Assembly (NCBI RefSeq): GCF_003347515.1
Contig: NZ_QEII01000297.1
Span: 124,001 to 188,000 of the forward strand
DNA: 64,000 nucleotides
Reading direction: 5' to 3'
From: Rhodoferax ferrireducens
Lineage (GTDB): Bacteria; Pseudomonadota; Gammaproteobacteria; Burkholderiales; Burkholderiaceae_C
Shown: in pieces, positions 31,894-41,098 of the stretch
Position numbering within the stretch: position 1 is the stretch's first letter
How the letters are laid out: the number at the start of each line of letters is the position of its first letter
Notes under the pieces: generated by a model
What the model saw: only the letters and a program-made list of their open reading frames with translations
Told to the model about the DNA's origin: nothing
Database searches by the model: none
Made by a program: the position numbers and the translations under genes

Positions 31894-33321
31894 ATGTCAG
31901 TCTCGCTCAAGGCCAAAATCGCCGAAGTGTTCGAAGAACCTGGCTGTGACAAGAACCAGGGCAAGAGCGAAAAGGAACGCAAAAAGGGTTGCACCAAGCA
32001 GCTCAACCCCGGCGCCGCCGCCGGTGGCTGCGCTTTTGACGGCGCCAAGATTGCGCTGCAGCCGGTCGTGGACGTGGCCCACCTGGTGCACGGGCCGATT
32101 GCCTGCGAGGGCAACTCGTGGGACAACCGGCACAGCGCCTCCTCCGGTTCGCAGCTCTACCGTACCGGCTTCACGACCGACATCAACGAGCTCGACGTCA
32201 TCTACGGCGGTGAGAAGCGCCTGTTTAAATCGATCCGCGAGATCGTCGAGAAATACGACCCGCCGGCGGTCTTTGTTTACCAGACCTGCGTGACCGCGCT
32301 GGTCGGTGACGACATTGAAGCAGTGTGCCAGCGCGCGACCGAAAAGTTCGGCAAACCGATCATTCCGGTCAATGCGCCCGGCTTCGCCGGTCCCAAGAAC
32401 CTGGGCAACAAGCTCGGCGCCGAGGCCTTGCTGGACTATGTCATCGGCACGGTTGAGCCGGAGTTCACCACCCCTTACGACATCAACATCATCGGCGAGT
32501 ACAACCTGGTCGGCGAGTTGTGGCAGGTCAAGCCGCTGCTGGACGCGCTGGGCATCCGCATCCTCTCGTGCATCTCGGGCGATGGGCGTTACAACGAAGT
32601 CGCCAGCGCACACCGGGCCAAGGTGAACATGATGGTCTGCTCCAAGTCGATGATCAACATCGCGACCAAGATGGAACAGCGCTGGGGCATTCCCTACTTC
32701 GAGGGTTCGTTCTACGGCATCGGCGACATGAGCGACACCTTGCGCCAGATCGCCAAACTGCTGGTGCAGCAAGGCGCACCCGACGACTTGCTGGAGCGCA
32801 CCGAGCGCCTGATCGAAGTCGAGGAAGCGCGTGCCTGGAAACGCATCGAACACTACAAGCAACGTCTCACCGGCAAGCGCGCGCTGCTGATCACGGGCGG
32901 CGTCAAGTCCTGGTCAGTGGTGGCGGCCTTGCAGGAAGCAGGGCTGGAGATTGCCGGCACCAGCGTCAAGAAGAGCACTAAAGAAGACAAACAAAAGATC
33001 AAGGAAATCATGGGCGACGACGCGCACATGATCGATGACATGACGCCGCGCGAGATGTACAACATGCTGCGCGACGCCCGCGCCGACATCATGTTGTCCG
33101 GTGGCCGCTCGCAGTTCGTGGCGCTCAAGGCGCGCATGCCCTGGCTAGACATCAACCAGGAACGGCATCACCCCTACGGTGGGTATGAAGGCATGGTCGA
33201 GCTGGTGCGCGAGATTGACCGCGCCATCTACAACCCGGTCTGGCAGCAGGTGCGCATCCCCGCGCCCTGGGGTGACGATGGCGAAACCCTGGGTGCGGTG
33301 TCACCTGTCGGGAGGGCATGA
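31894..33321 (+). CDS. nifE: FeMo-cofactor scaffold protein alpha
   Basis: 475 residues. With NifN it forms the alpha2beta2 scaffold on which NifB-co is turned into FeMo-co before transfer to NifDK. Typical segments: the N-terminal 'VFEEPGCDKNQGKSEKERKK', Cys in 'HGPIACEGNSWDNRH', 'YQTCVTALVGDDIEAVC' and C-terminal 'NQERHHPYGGYEGMVELVRE'. The FeMo-co-binding His442 position of NifD is replaced, as is normal for NifE. It begins 34 bases after a consensus sigma-54 promoter and overlaps nifN by 4 bases (ATGA). Confidence 0.98.
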   Translation: MSVSLKAKIAEVFEEPGCDKNQGKSEKERKKGCTKQLNPGAAAGGCAFDGAKIALQPVVDVAHLVHGPIACEGNSWDNRHSASSGSQLYRTGFTTDINELDVIYGGEKRLFKSIREIVEKYDPPAVFVYQTCVTALVGDDIEAVCQRATEKFGKPIIPVNAPGFAGPKNLGNKLGAEALLDYVIGTVEPEFTTPYDINIIGEYNLVGELWQVKPLLDALGIRILSCISGDGRYNEVASAHRAKVNMMVCSKSMINIATKMEQRWGIPYFEGSFYGIGDMSDTLRQIAKLLVQQGAPDDLLERTERLIEVEEARAWKRIEHYKQRLTGKRALLITGGVKSWSVVAALQEAGLEIAGTSVKKSTKEDKQKIKEIMGDDAHMIDDMTPREMYNMLRDARADIMLSGGRSQFVALKARMPWLDINQERHHPYGGYEGMVELVREIDRAIYNPVWQQVRIPAPWGDDGETLGAVSPVGRA

Positions 33322-34724
33322 ACATGGCGCGCGTTGTTGAATCCAAAAAAGCCTGCACGGTCAATCCGCTCAAGATGAGCCAGCCGCTGGGCGCGAGTTT
33401 TGCCTTTCTTGGGCTCGATGCCTGCATGCCGGTGATGCATGGCTCGCAGGGCTGCACCTCGTTTGGCCTGGTGCTGCTGGTGCGCCACTTCAAGGAAGCG
33501 ATTCCGCTGCAGACCACGGCCATGAACGAGGTCACCTCCATCCTCGGCGGCTACGACAACATCGAGGCCGCGCTGCTCAATATCCGCAAACGCGCCGCAC
33601 CCAAAGTCATTGCCATCTGCTCCACCGGCCTGACCGAAACCAAGGGTGACGATGTGGACGGCTACATCGTCACGGCGCGCAAGCGCAAGCCCGAGCTGGA
33701 TGACACCGAGATCGTCTACGTCTCGACGCCCGACTATGTGGGCGCCTTCGAGGATGGGTACAAGCACGCCATCACCGCCATCGTGAAGACATTGGTGAAG
33801 CCGCTGCCGGTGAAGGCGGACCAGATCACCCTGCTGCCCGGCAGCCATCTGTCGCCGGGTGACATTGACGAGTTGCGCGAGATCATCCAGGCCTTTGGCC
33901 TCTCGGTCATCGTGCTGCCCGATATTTCCGGCTCGCTCGACGGTCACATTCCGCCCGACTGGCGCGGCACCACGCTGGGCGGCACGACCGTGGAAGAGAT
34001 TCGCGCGGCCGGCGCATCAAGCTTCACCATCGGTGTGGGCGAGCAGACGCGCGAAGGCGCCGAGGCGCTGCAAACCATTGCCGGCACGCCGCTGGAAATC
34101 TTCGAGCGCCTGACCGGGCTGGAGGTGAACGACCGCCTGCTGCAACGCCTGGCGCAGCTCTCCGGCCGCGCCGTGCCGGCCAAATACCGGCGCCAGCGCA
34201 GCCAGCTGCTCGATGCCATGCTCGATGGCCATTTCTACACCGGCGGGGTCAAGGTAGCGATTGGGGCCGAACCCGACCTGCTGCTGGCGGTGGGCAGTCT
34301 GTTGCACGAGATGGGCGCCGAGCTGCGCTGCTGCATCAGCACCACCAAGTCCCCCGCGCACGCGCTGCTGCCGGCTGAACAAGTCGTGCTGGGTGACCTG
34401 GAAGACCTGGAGACGGGTGCTGCCGACTGCGACCTGCTGATCACCCATTCGCATGGCCGTCAAGCCGCGGAACGCCTGAACAAGCCCTTGTTGCGCATCG
34501 GTTTTCCGGTGTTCGACCGCATCGGCAACGCGCACCGCCGCATGGTGGGCTACCGCGGCACCATGGACCTGATTTTCGAGATTGCCAACCTCATGATCGA
34601 CCGGATTGAACACCACCATCCAGGCGACTGGCCGCTGACGCCCGAGGCCCGGCGCGCGGCGACCGGCGTGCCAATCGCCAATTCAACCCTCACCCCCACG
34701 AACCTGGCCACGGCCAGTGCCTGA
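33318..34724 (+). CDS. nifN: FeMo-cofactor scaffold protein beta
   Basis: 468 residues, homologous to NifK. Features: 'KKACTVNPLKMSQPLGASFA', 'DACMPVMHGSQGCTSFGLVL' and 'ICSTGLTETKGDDVDGY', with Cys positions that hold the P-cluster-like [4Fe-4S] between NifE and NifN. The C-terminus ends in a long low-complexity tail after residue 440 ('IANSTLTPTNLATASA'). The ATG overlaps the nifE stop. A second ATG two codons on would serve as well. nifX starts 25 bases later. Confidence 0.98.
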   Translation: MNMARVVESKKACTVNPLKMSQPLGASFAFLGLDACMPVMHGSQGCTSFGLVLLVRHFKEAIPLQTTAMNEVTSILGGYDNIEAALLNIRKRAAPKVIAICSTGLTETKGDDVDGYIVTARKRKPELDDTEIVYVSTPDYVGAFEDGYKHAITAIVKTLVKPLPVKADQITLLPGSHLSPGDIDELREIIQAFGLSVIVLPDISGSLDGHIPPDWRGTTLGGTTVEEIRAAGASSFTIGVGEQTREGAEALQTIAGTPLEIFERLTGLEVNDRLLQRLAQLSGRAVPAKYRRQRSQLLDAMLDGHFYTGGVKVAIGAEPDLLLAVGSLLHEMGAELRCCISTTKSPAHALLPAEQVVLGDLEDLETGAADCDLLITHSHGRQAAERLNKPLLRIGFPVFDRIGNAHRRMVGYRGTMDLIFEIANLMIDRIEHHHPGDWPLTPEARRAATGVPIANSTLTPTNLATASA

Positions 34725-34749
34725 CTCAACTTCAACCCAGGAGTGCCTT

Positions 34750-35160
34750 ATGAAAATTGCCTTCGCCACCCAGGACAAAGAGCGCGTTGACGCGCACTTC
34801 GGCTGGGCCAAGAGCATCGTTGTTTATGACGTCTCGCCCGAGGGGCATCGCTTTATCGAGAGTTTCGACTTCGGCGACAAGCTGGAGGAGGACGGCGACG
34901 AGGACAAGCTCGCCCCCAAACTGGACGCCATCAAGGACGTCGCCATTCTCTACGTCGCCGCCATCGGTGGCTCCGGCGCGGCGCGCGTGGTGGCGATGAA
35001 GATCCATCCCATCAAGGTGCCGCAGCCCGAGTCGATCGCCGAGATTCTGGAAAAACTGCAGGTTGTGCTACAGGGCACGCCACCACCCTGGCTGCGCAAG
35101 GCGCTGGCCAAGGACAGCGAACGTTCTTTCAACTTTGAAGATGACGAGGTAACCCCATGA
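34750..35160 (+). CDS. nifX: FeMo-cofactor carrier protein NifX
   Basis: 136 residues from ATG 34750 (AGGAGTGCC ribosome site); the ORF extends 11 codons further but overlaps nifN's end. NifX binds NifB-co or VK-cluster and passes it to NifEN. The conserved start is '[20 protein letters not shown]' with His-Phe-Gly intact, followed by '[12 protein letters not shown]'-like text (here '[20 protein letters not shown]'). The C-terminal acidic tail is typical. It sits in the standard order nifE-nifN-nifX and overlaps the DUF269 gene by 4 bases. Confidence 0.95.
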   Translation: MKIAFATQDKERVDAHFGWAKSIVVYDVSPEGHRFIESFDFGDKLEEDGDEDKLAPKLDAIKDVAILYVAAIGGSGAARVVAMKIHPIKVPQPESIAEILEKLQVVLQGTPPPWLRKALAKDSERSFNFEDDEVTP

Positions 35161-35645
35161 CTGAAGAAACAAGCGTTGTTGAGGCCCCCGCCAGCGACGA
35201 GACCCTAATGGCATTGCCCTTTGTGCAGCAGTTGGTCAAGCAGCTGCGTGCGCAGGACATCCACGGCACCTGGGAGGGCAAGACCGACCTGGAATTGCTG
35301 AAGCCCTATATTCACACGGCCGAAGAGCGCCGCGCCTTGCCGATCCTGGGCGACCCGGACCCCGAGACGCTGTGGCATCTGGAGATTTTCTACAACGCGA
35401 TCGCCGTCGCCATCGAGCGCGAAACCGGTCAGATGGTCTCGCCCATGATGAAGATGAGCCACGAAGGTTTTGGCCGCATGGTCTTGATCGCCGGCAGGCT
35501 GGTCGTGGTCAACAAGCAGCTGCGCGACGTGCACCGCTTTGGCTTTCCGTCGCTGGCCAAGCTGTCCGATGCCGGCACCAAGTTCCTGGACGAAGCGGTC
35601 GTCATGATCCGGACCTACCCGGATGTGGCGCAATACGGAGCCTGA
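35157..35645 (+). CDS. NifX-associated nitrogen fixation protein (DUF269)
   Basis: 162 residues, matching the nif-specific DUF269 family found just after nifX in most proteobacterial diazotrophs. It has '[20 protein letters not shown]', '[20 protein letters not shown]' and '[20 protein letters not shown]'. The function is not established; cofactor-assembly helper is the usual guess. The start overlaps the nifX stop by 4 bases and the DUF683 gene follows by 2 bases. Confidence 0.95.
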   Translation: MTEETSVVEAPASDETLMALPFVQQLVKQLRAQDIHGTWEGKTDLELLKPYIHTAEERRALPILGDPDPETLWHLEIFYNAIAVAIERETGQMVSPMMKMSHEGFGRMVLIAGRLVVVNKQLRDVHRFGFPSLAKLSDAGTKFLDEAVVMIRTYPDVAQYGA

Positions 35646-35647
35646 CC

Positions 35648-35848
35648 ATGAGCCATGACGCCGACGAACTCAAAACGCGATTGAAGAAGCTCAATGCGCG
35701 GGCCACGCAGGCCAAGATGGACCTGCATGACCTGTCCGAGGAGTTGCCCACCAACTGGGAAAAGATTCTTGAAATCGCCCAGCACTGTCACGACGCCCAT
35801 GCCGCGCTGATGGACGCGCGCAAAGCCGCGGCAGCCGCCGCCGCTTGA
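35648..35848 (+). CDS. DUF683/CCE_0567-family small protein
   Basis: 66 residues from ATG 35648: 'MSHDADELKTRLKKLNARAT' then 'DLHDLSEELPTNWEKILEIA' and an alanine-rich tail. This is the small helical-hairpin protein encoded after DUF269 in nif clusters. A cyanobacterial relative, CCE_0567, has a solved two-helix structure; metal binding has been suggested. It is easily missed because a longer unrelated frame begins inside the DUF269 gene. Intergenic distances of 2 and 26 bases place it firmly in the operon. Confidence 0.92.
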   Translation: MSHDADELKTRLKKLNARATQAKMDLHDLSEELPTNWEKILEIAQHCHDAHAALMDARKAAAAAAA

Positions 35849-35874
35849 AAACCTCCTGCCAAGGATAGACCGCC

Positions 35875-36183
35875 ATGAGCACTACTTTTAGCGTTACCCT
35901 GCCCAGCGGCGCCACCTGGACGCCGACCTTTGTCGCCCAACTGGACGAAGAGAAATGCATCGGCTGTGGCCGCTGCTTCAAGGTCTGCCCGCGTGGCGTG
36001 CTCGAACTCGTCGGCCTCAACGAAGACGGTGAATACGTCCGCGTGGACGAGGATGACGACGATGACGAGGAATACGAAAAGAAGGTCATGACCATCGCGC
36101 ACCAGGCGCTGTGCATCGGCTGCACGGCCTGCGCCAAGATCTGCCCCAAGAAGTGCTATACGCACGCCGCCGCCGAGGTGTGA
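35875..36183 (+). CDS. fdxB: Nif-specific ferredoxin III (2[4Fe-4S])
   Basis: 102 residues with two [4Fe-4S] motifs: Cys28, 31, 34, 38 ('CIGCGRCFKVCPRG') and Cys80, 83, 86, 90 ('CIGCTACAKICPKKC'). An Asp/Glu-run links them (residues 58-68), which is normal in this family. FdxB is an electron carrier to the nitrogenase or cofactor assembly system; in Azotobacter-type nif clusters it lies next to nifQ, as here. AAGGA precedes the start. Confidence 0.95.
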   Translation: MSTTFSVTLPSGATWTPTFVAQLDEEKCIGCGRCFKVCPRGVLELVGLNEDGEYVRVDEDDDDDEEYEKKVMTIAHQALCIGCTACAKICPKKCYTHAAAEV

Positions 36184-36195
36184 GAGGAGCGCCCG

Positions 36196-36615
36196 ATGGA
36201 CACGCAAGCGATAGTGGCGACCCCGGACTGGCATGCACTGGCTGATCGCATGGAGACCCGGCGCGACGAAATTGTCGATCTGATGAGCCTGCTGCGCGAT
36301 CATGCCGATCCGGCCGCAGGTTCTCCCGCCGACGTGGACTCGGTGGCCTGGGCCATTGCCTGTGCCAGCCTGGGCGATCAACATCTGTGGCAAGACCTCG
36401 GTCTGCCGTCACGGCGTGAACTCTCGATGCTGATCGAGCACTGGTTCCCGCAACTCGCCGCCCGCAACACACACAACATGAAGTGGAAGAAGTTCTTCTA
36501 CAAGCAGTTGTGTCTGCGCGAGGACTTGCTGATTTGCAAGGCGCCGACCTGCGGCGTCTGCTCCGACTATGGCCTGTGTTTCGGCCCGGAAGAGGCGTCA
36601 AGCGTTACGCCGTGA
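36196..36615 (+). CDS. nifQ: Molybdenum donor protein NifQ
   Basis: 139 residues. NifQ carries a [Mo-Fe3-S4] cluster that supplies Mo for FeMo-co. The C-terminal motif Cys-x4-Cys-x2-Cys-x5-Cys is complete (Cys114, 119, 122, 128 in 'CKAPTCGVCSDYGLCFG'), preceded by the typical 'MKWKKFFYKQLCLRE'. The protein is shorter than the roughly 170-200-residue NifQs because the N-terminal half is abbreviated. The stop overlaps the next start (GTGA), so it is coupled to the YkgJ-type gene. Confidence 0.95.
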   Translation: MDTQAIVATPDWHALADRMETRRDEIVDLMSLLRDHADPAAGSPADVDSVAWAIACASLGDQHLWQDLGLPSRRELSMLIEHWFPQLAARNTHNMKWKKFFYKQLCLREDLLICKAPTCGVCSDYGLCFGPEEASSVTP

Positions 36616-37352
36616 GCAACACTGCCGAACACGGCCCGCAGGCCTTTTTCCGCGACCTGCGTGCCGCGTTTGGCCACACACTGCAACACACGGCCAATGC
36701 ACCGGGCATCGAGTCCGCGCTGCAGCAGGCCTGGGACAGTTTCGACGGCAATGTCGCGATCCAGTGCGAGGGACAGCCCCCGATTGCCTGCCACAAGGGT
36801 TGCCCGAGCTGCTGCACCCTGCGTGTCGGTGTGCTGGCAGCCGAGGTCTTCATGGTCGCCGCCTACCTGCGTGCCACGGCAAAGGCGCTGCAAGGCCACA
36901 GCATCGACCTGATGGCGCGGGTGCGCGCGGCCGATGCCGCCACCCGCGGTCTGGACGAGGTGGCCCGCGTCGGCCTGAACCGGCGCTGCGCGTATATCGA
37001 GCAAGGCGTCTGCCTCATCCACCGTGTGCGCCCGCTGGCCTGTCGGGGCCATGCCTCATACGACAAGCGTGCCTGCGTCGAAGCGGCGGCGGGGCGAGCG
37101 GATGAAGTGCCATTTTCCGAGCCGCACCAACTGGTTCGTGGCCTGGTGCAATCGGCGCTGCAGGCGGCGCTGCGCGGTCACGGCCTGGCGTGGGGGGTCT
37201 ATGAATTCAATCACGCCTTGGTGCTGGCACTGGACGACGCGCGCGCCACTACCGACTGGCTGGCGGGCGGCGACCCGCTGGCCGCTGCCGCCATTGATGC
37301 GGAGCAGCGCGACGCCATGGCCGCCTGGTTCGACGAGGTCGCAAGCCCGTGA
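36612..37352 (+). CDS. YkgJ-family cysteine-cluster protein
   Basis: 246 residues from GTG 36612, which overlaps the nifQ stop by 4 bases; upstream ATGs lie inside nifQ. Cysteine motifs: 'CHKGCPSCCTLRVGV' near residue 65 and 'RCAYIEQGVCLIHRVRPLAC' near 125, the YkgJ metal (Zn or Fe-S) cluster pattern. The family binds metal; biochemical function is unsettled. Direct coupling with nifQ suggests metal or cluster handling during Mo insertion (inference). It closes the nifEN operon and faces iolB across a repeat. Confidence 0.85.
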   Translation: MSNTAEHGPQAFFRDLRAAFGHTLQHTANAPGIESALQQAWDSFDGNVAIQCEGQPPIACHKGCPSCCTLRVGVLAAEVFMVAAYLRATAKALQGHSIDLMARVRAADAATRGLDEVARVGLNRRCAYIEQGVCLIHRVRPLACRGHASYDKRACVEAAAGRADEVPFSEPHQLVRGLVQSALQAALRGHGLAWGVYEFNHALVLALDDARATTDWLAGGDPLAAAAIDAEQRDAMAAWFDEVASP

Positions 37353-37369
37353 TTTGAGCGCCACCCGGT

Positions 37370-37427
37370 ATTGCTGCATATTTGATAGCTTCTTGCGCAA
37401 GCAGAAAATGGGCTACAGGCTGATTTC
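37370..37427 (+). repeat. Intergenic ATAGCT/GGGCT repeat, copy 3
   Basis: Sequence includes TTTGATAGCTTCTTGCGC, AAGCAGAAAATGGGCTACAG and GCTGATTT. It lies between the convergent YkgJ-type gene and iolB, where it can form a stem around TTGCGCAA and may act as a bidirectional terminator or mRNA end. Confidence 0.75.
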
Positions 37428-37443
37428 TTACATAAACCCGCAC

Positions 37444-38253
37444 TCACCCCGCCTTTAGCATCCATTCATGCGCCGGGTCGTTCTTGAAGACCCAGAAACG
37501 GTTCGGCCCGGCCATCACGTTGAGGTAATACAGGTCGTAGCCATGGGGTGCGACCACCGGGTGGTAGCCGCGCGGCACCATCACCACGTCGTGGTTCTCC
37601 ACCGCACAGGCCTCGTCCAGGCTGCGGTCATCCGTGTACACCCGCTGAAACGCAAAACCCTGCGGCGGGTTGAGACGGTGGTAATAGGTTTCTTCCAGCT
37701 GGGTTTCCAGCGGTGGTTGTTCGACATCATGCTTGTGCGGCGGGTAGCTGGACGAGTGGCTGGCCGGCGTCATGACTTCGACCACCAGCAGGTGGGCGGC
37801 ACTGGGGTCGTCATGCGGCAGGATGTCGCATACGTAGCGGGTGTTGGTACCTTGGCCGCGCACGCTGCGGCGCATGCTGGCGGGGTCGAGTACACGCACC
37901 TGGCGTGCCTCGGCACCGCCGGGCGCACTGCACAACGCCAGCTCGGCATCCCGCTCGGCGCGCACCATCACCGTTTTTCCGACGGGCACATACACGGCGG
38001 CCGGCGACACTTCTTCGAACACGCTGTTGCGGATGCCCAGATGGGGAAACGCCTGACCGTCCACCGTCACTTCGACGGTGCCGGTGAGCACCACCAGGCA
38101 CAACTCGCGGCTCCCGGTTTGCAGGCTCTCGGTTTCGCCCGCCGCCAAACGCAGGGCGCGAAATCCCACATGGGTCCAGCCCGCACGCTCGGGTGTGATA
38201 TTGACGATCTCACGCCCGCTGGGCGCGGCCTTGGCAAGCAGGGGGCTGACCAT
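37444..38253 (-). CDS. iolB: 5-deoxy-glucuronate isomerase
   Basis: 269 residues, a cupin-fold enzyme converting 5-deoxy-glucuronate to 2-deoxy-5-keto-gluconate in myo-inositol breakdown. Seen are 'ITPERAGWTHVGFRALRLAA', 'THSSSYPPHKHDVEQPPLET'-like metal-site text (His of 'PPHKHD' and Glu of 'LEETYYHRL') and 'VMVPRGYHPVVAPHGYDLYY'. The start ATG is 1 base from the iolE stop. It is the last gene of the leftward iol operon. Confidence 0.95.
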   Translation of the reverse strand: MVSPLLAKAAPSGREIVNITPERAGWTHVGFRALRLAAGETESLQTGSRELCLVVLTGTVEVTVDGQAFPHLGIRNSVFEEVSPAAVYVPVGKTVMVRAERDAELALCSAPGGAEARQVRVLDPASMRRSVRGQGTNTRYVCDILPHDDPSAAHLLVVEVMTPASHSSSYPPHKHDVEQPPLETQLEETYYHRLNPPQGFAFQRVYTDDRSLDEACAVENHDVVMVPRGYHPVVAPHGYDLYYLNVMAGPNRFWVFKNDPAHEWMLKAG

Positions 38254-38254
38254 T

Positions 38255-39166
38255 TCAGGCTCCTTGGCTCAAGCGGTCAACGATGCCGCGCAAGGTGTCA
38301 TAACCCTTCTTGGCATACTCGTAACTCGGGGCCACGGCCGGATCTTGCTCGGCCTCGACCACCAGCCAGCCTTCATAGCCGGCATTTTTCAGCGTAGACA
38401 ACACGGAGGCGTAGTCCAGTGCGCCATCGCCCGGCACCGTGAAGGTGCCGTTGATCACACCGTTCAAAAAACTCCAGCCGTCGTTGCGCGCCTGCGCAAT
38501 GACCTTGGCACGCACGTCCTTGCAGTGCACATGGACCACGCGCTTGACGTGTTTCTGCAGCAACTCGACCGGATTGACAGCACCGCCAAAGTAGGCGTGC
38601 CCGGTGTCAAACAGCAGGAACACTTTAGCCGGATCGGTCAGGTCCATGAGCTTGTCCACGTCAGCGGGCGACTCCACGTAGGCGCCCATGTGGTGGTGGT
38701 AGGCGAGCCGGATGCCATAGGTTTTGATGAGGTGCTCGCCAAATGCGTTGAGACGCTCGGCGTAGGCTTGCCACAAGGCCTCGCTGGCAAAGCGCGGGCG
38801 CCTGGAAACGGGCGTATCGATCTGACCCTGAATGGTGTCGGCGCATTCGCCATACACCACCACCGTGACGCCGTTGTATTGCAGCTTGCTCATGTGCGCC
38901 TGGCAGCGCTCGATCTCGGCCTGAACCGTGTCATTCCCCAGAAAGCCGGAATACCAGCCCGACACGCAGGCCAGACCAAACTCATCCAGCTTGGCTTTCA
39001 GGCCGGGACCATCCTTGGGGAATTTGTTACCCAGCTCAAAGCCTTCATAGCCAATTTGCCGGCCTTCGGCAAGTGCCGTTTCCAGCAGGGTTTCACCGCC
39101 CAGCGAGGGCAGGTCGTCGTTCATCCACGACAGGGGGTTGATGCCGATGCGTACGTTCCAGGTCAT
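38255..39166 (-). CDS. iolE: Inosose dehydratase
   Basis: 303 residues from ATG 39166; a 15-codon extension has no family match. IolE dehydrates 2-keto-myo-inositol to 3D-trihydroxycyclohexane-dione, the substrate of IolD. TIM-barrel (AP-endonuclease 2-like) features are visible: 'VRIGINPLSWMNDDLPSLGG' at the N-terminus, 'RLAYHHHMGAYVES', 'LLFDTGHAYFGG' and 'EGWLVVEAEQDP', supplying metal His/Asp/Glu. It lies between iolD and iolB in the same operon. Confidence 0.95.
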   Translation of the reverse strand: MTWNVRIGINPLSWMNDDLPSLGGETLLETALAEGRQIGYEGFELGNKFPKDGPGLKAKLDEFGLACVSGWYSGFLGNDTVQAEIERCQAHMSKLQYNGVTVVVYGECADTIQGQIDTPVSRRPRFASEALWQAYAERLNAFGEHLIKTYGIRLAYHHHMGAYVESPADVDKLMDLTDPAKVFLLFDTGHAYFGGAVNPVELLQKHVKRVVHVHCKDVRAKVIAQARNDGWSFLNGVINGTFTVPGDGALDYASVLSTLKNAGYEGWLVVEAEQDPAVAPSYEYAKKGYDTLRGIVDRLSQGA

Positions 39167-39216
39167 GACAGATTTTCTTTCTTGGACAGGTTCAAGGGAT
39201 AGATGAGACACAGGCG

Positions 39217-41085
39217 CTAAAGACGCTGTTCCTGCTTGGCGACGAGGTAGCGTGCGTGCGCGGCGTTCACTTCCGCGCGCTCGGAGACTTCAGGGATCGC
39301 CACCTCCCACCAGCATCCGCCGTCATCGGTGGTTCGGGCATGCGTGGTATCGATCACCAGCACCTGCGTGCCGGTGGCGGCCCGGGCGCCGGCCATGGCG
39401 ACCTTGAGCTCAGCCACGTCTGTCACATGCACGGCATCCGCGCCCATGCTGCGGGCATGCATGGCGAAATCAATGGTGGAGAGATTGCCGCCTTCGGGCA
39501 CGCAGTCGTCGAGCATGTTGTTGAAGTGCGGACTGCCGCTGGCCTGCTGCAGGCGTTCAATGCAACCATAACCGCGGTTGTCCAGCACCACGATGATGAG
39601 CTTCTTGCCCAGCATGACCGAGGTGGCGATCTCGGAGTTCATCATCATGTAGGAGCCATCGCCCACCATGACGATAACTTCCTGCCCGGGTCGCGCCAGC
39701 TTGACGCCCAGGCCGCCGGCGATCTCGTAGCCCATGCACGAGTAGCCATACTCCATGTGGTAGTTTCCCGGCAGAGAAGCGCGCCAGAGTTTGTGCAGTT
39801 CGGCCGGCAAGGTGCCTGCGGCGCACACCACCACATCTTGGCTACCGCTGTCGCCGCCTGCGTCATTGAGCGAATCGCGCACCGCGCCGATCACTTCGGC
39901 GTCGTAGGGCAACACATCCGTCGGGACCGCGGTGGTGAGTTCGGTGACGCGTGCCCGCCACTGCGCCGCTTGCGTTGTAGCGCGCGCCGACCAGGCCGGG
40001 TCGGCCTGCCAGTCGGCGACGGCGGCGCTGAGCTGGCCTAAGCCAACGCGCGCATCGGCCACCAGCGAGGTGCCGTGCCACTTGGCGGCATCCACGCTGT
40101 GGACGTTGAGGCTCAAGATTTTCGCCTTGGCAAACAAGCTGTGCGAGCCGGTGGTGAAGTCCTGCAAACGGGTACCAATCGCCAGCACCACATCGGCCTC
40201 AAGCGCCAGCGCATTGGCGGCTGGTGAGCCAGTCACGCCCACCGCGCCAAGGTTGAGCGGGTGGTCCCACGGCAAGCTGCTCTTGCCGGCTTGCGACTCG
40301 ACAACCGGCACGCCATGGGTTTCAGCAAATGCACGCAAGGCACCCCAGGCCTGGCTGTAAAGCACACCGCCACCGGCCACGATCAGCGGTTGCCGGGCAC
40401 TGCGCAGCAGGGCCACTGCACGTTCCAGTTCAAAGGCATCGGCCGGGGGACGGCGAAAGCGGATCAGCTCGGGTTGCAAGAAATTTTCCGGGCAATCGAA
40501 GGCCTGGGTCTGCACGTCCTGCGGCAAGGCCAGACACACCGGGCCACAGGTGGCGGGGTCGGTCATCACCTGAATCGCCCGTGGCAAGGCGCTGAGGATT
40601 TGCTGCGGCGCGGTGATGCGGTCGAAATAACGCGTCACGGGCCTGAACGCGTCATTGGCACTGAGGTCGCCCTGCGCGAAGTCTTCAATCTGTTGCAGCA
40701 CCGGGTCGGGCGCGCGCGCGGTAAAGGTATCGCCCGGCAACAGCAACACCGGCAGGCGGTTGACATGGGCCAGTGCGGCGGCCGTCACCAGGTTGGTGGC
40801 GCCGGGTCCTATGCTGGTGGTCACGGCCATGATGCGCTGGCGGAACTGCGCCTTGCTGTAGGCAATCGCGGCGTGTGCCATGGCCTGCTCGTTGTGCGCG
40901 CGGTAAGTGGGCAGCGCGCCGCGACTGGCCCAGAGCGCCTCGCCCAGGCCGGCCACATTGCCGTGGCCAAAGATCGAGAACACGCCCCCGCAATAAGGCT
41001 GGATGCTGCCGTCGTTCATTTCTACACGCAGGGCGGCCAGGTGGCGCACCAGCGCCTGGGTCATGGTGAGTCGGAGGGTGGTCAT
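39217..41085 (-). CDS. iolD: 3D-trihydroxycyclohexane-1,2-dione hydrolase
   Basis: 622 residues from ATG 41085. IolD is a ThDP enzyme that opens the cyclitol ring to give 5-deoxy-glucuronate. Landmarks: 'GGVFSIFGHGNVAGLGEALW' at the start, 'VTTSIGPGATNLVTAAALAH', and the ThDP motif near residue 475 ('VMVGDGSYMMMNSEIAT' leading to 'VVLDNRGYGCIERLQ'). The catalytic Glu region 'YRAHNEQAMAHAAIAYSK' is in place. Spacing to iolC is 13 bases. Confidence 0.96.
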   Translation of the reverse strand: MTTLRLTMTQALVRHLAALRVEMNDGSIQPYCGGVFSIFGHGNVAGLGEALWASRGALPTYRAHNEQAMAHAAIAYSKAQFRQRIMAVTTSIGPGATNLVTAAALAHVNRLPVLLLPGDTFTARAPDPVLQQIEDFAQGDLSANDAFRPVTRYFDRITAPQQILSALPRAIQVMTDPATCGPVCLALPQDVQTQAFDCPENFLQPELIRFRRPPADAFELERAVALLRSARQPLIVAGGGVLYSQAWGALRAFAETHGVPVVESQAGKSSLPWDHPLNLGAVGVTGSPAANALALEADVVLAIGTRLQDFTTGSHSLFAKAKILSLNVHSVDAAKWHGTSLVADARVGLGQLSAAVADWQADPAWSARATTQAAQWRARVTELTTAVPTDVLPYDAEVIGAVRDSLNDAGGDSGSQDVVVCAAGTLPAELHKLWRASLPGNYHMEYGYSCMGYEIAGGLGVKLARPGQEVIVMVGDGSYMMMNSEIATSVMLGKKLIIVVLDNRGYGCIERLQQASGSPHFNNMLDDCVPEGGNLSTIDFAMHARSMGADAVHVTDVAELKVAMAGARAATGTQVLVIDTTHARTTDDGGCWWEVAIPEVSERAEVNAAHARYLVAKQEQRL

Positions 41086-41098
41086 ACGCTGGGTCGTT

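Noticed and set aside
36040..36090. Acidic run in fdxB as a possible insertion
   Set aside because: An Asp/Glu-rich linker between the two cluster motifs is usual for this ferredoxin family.
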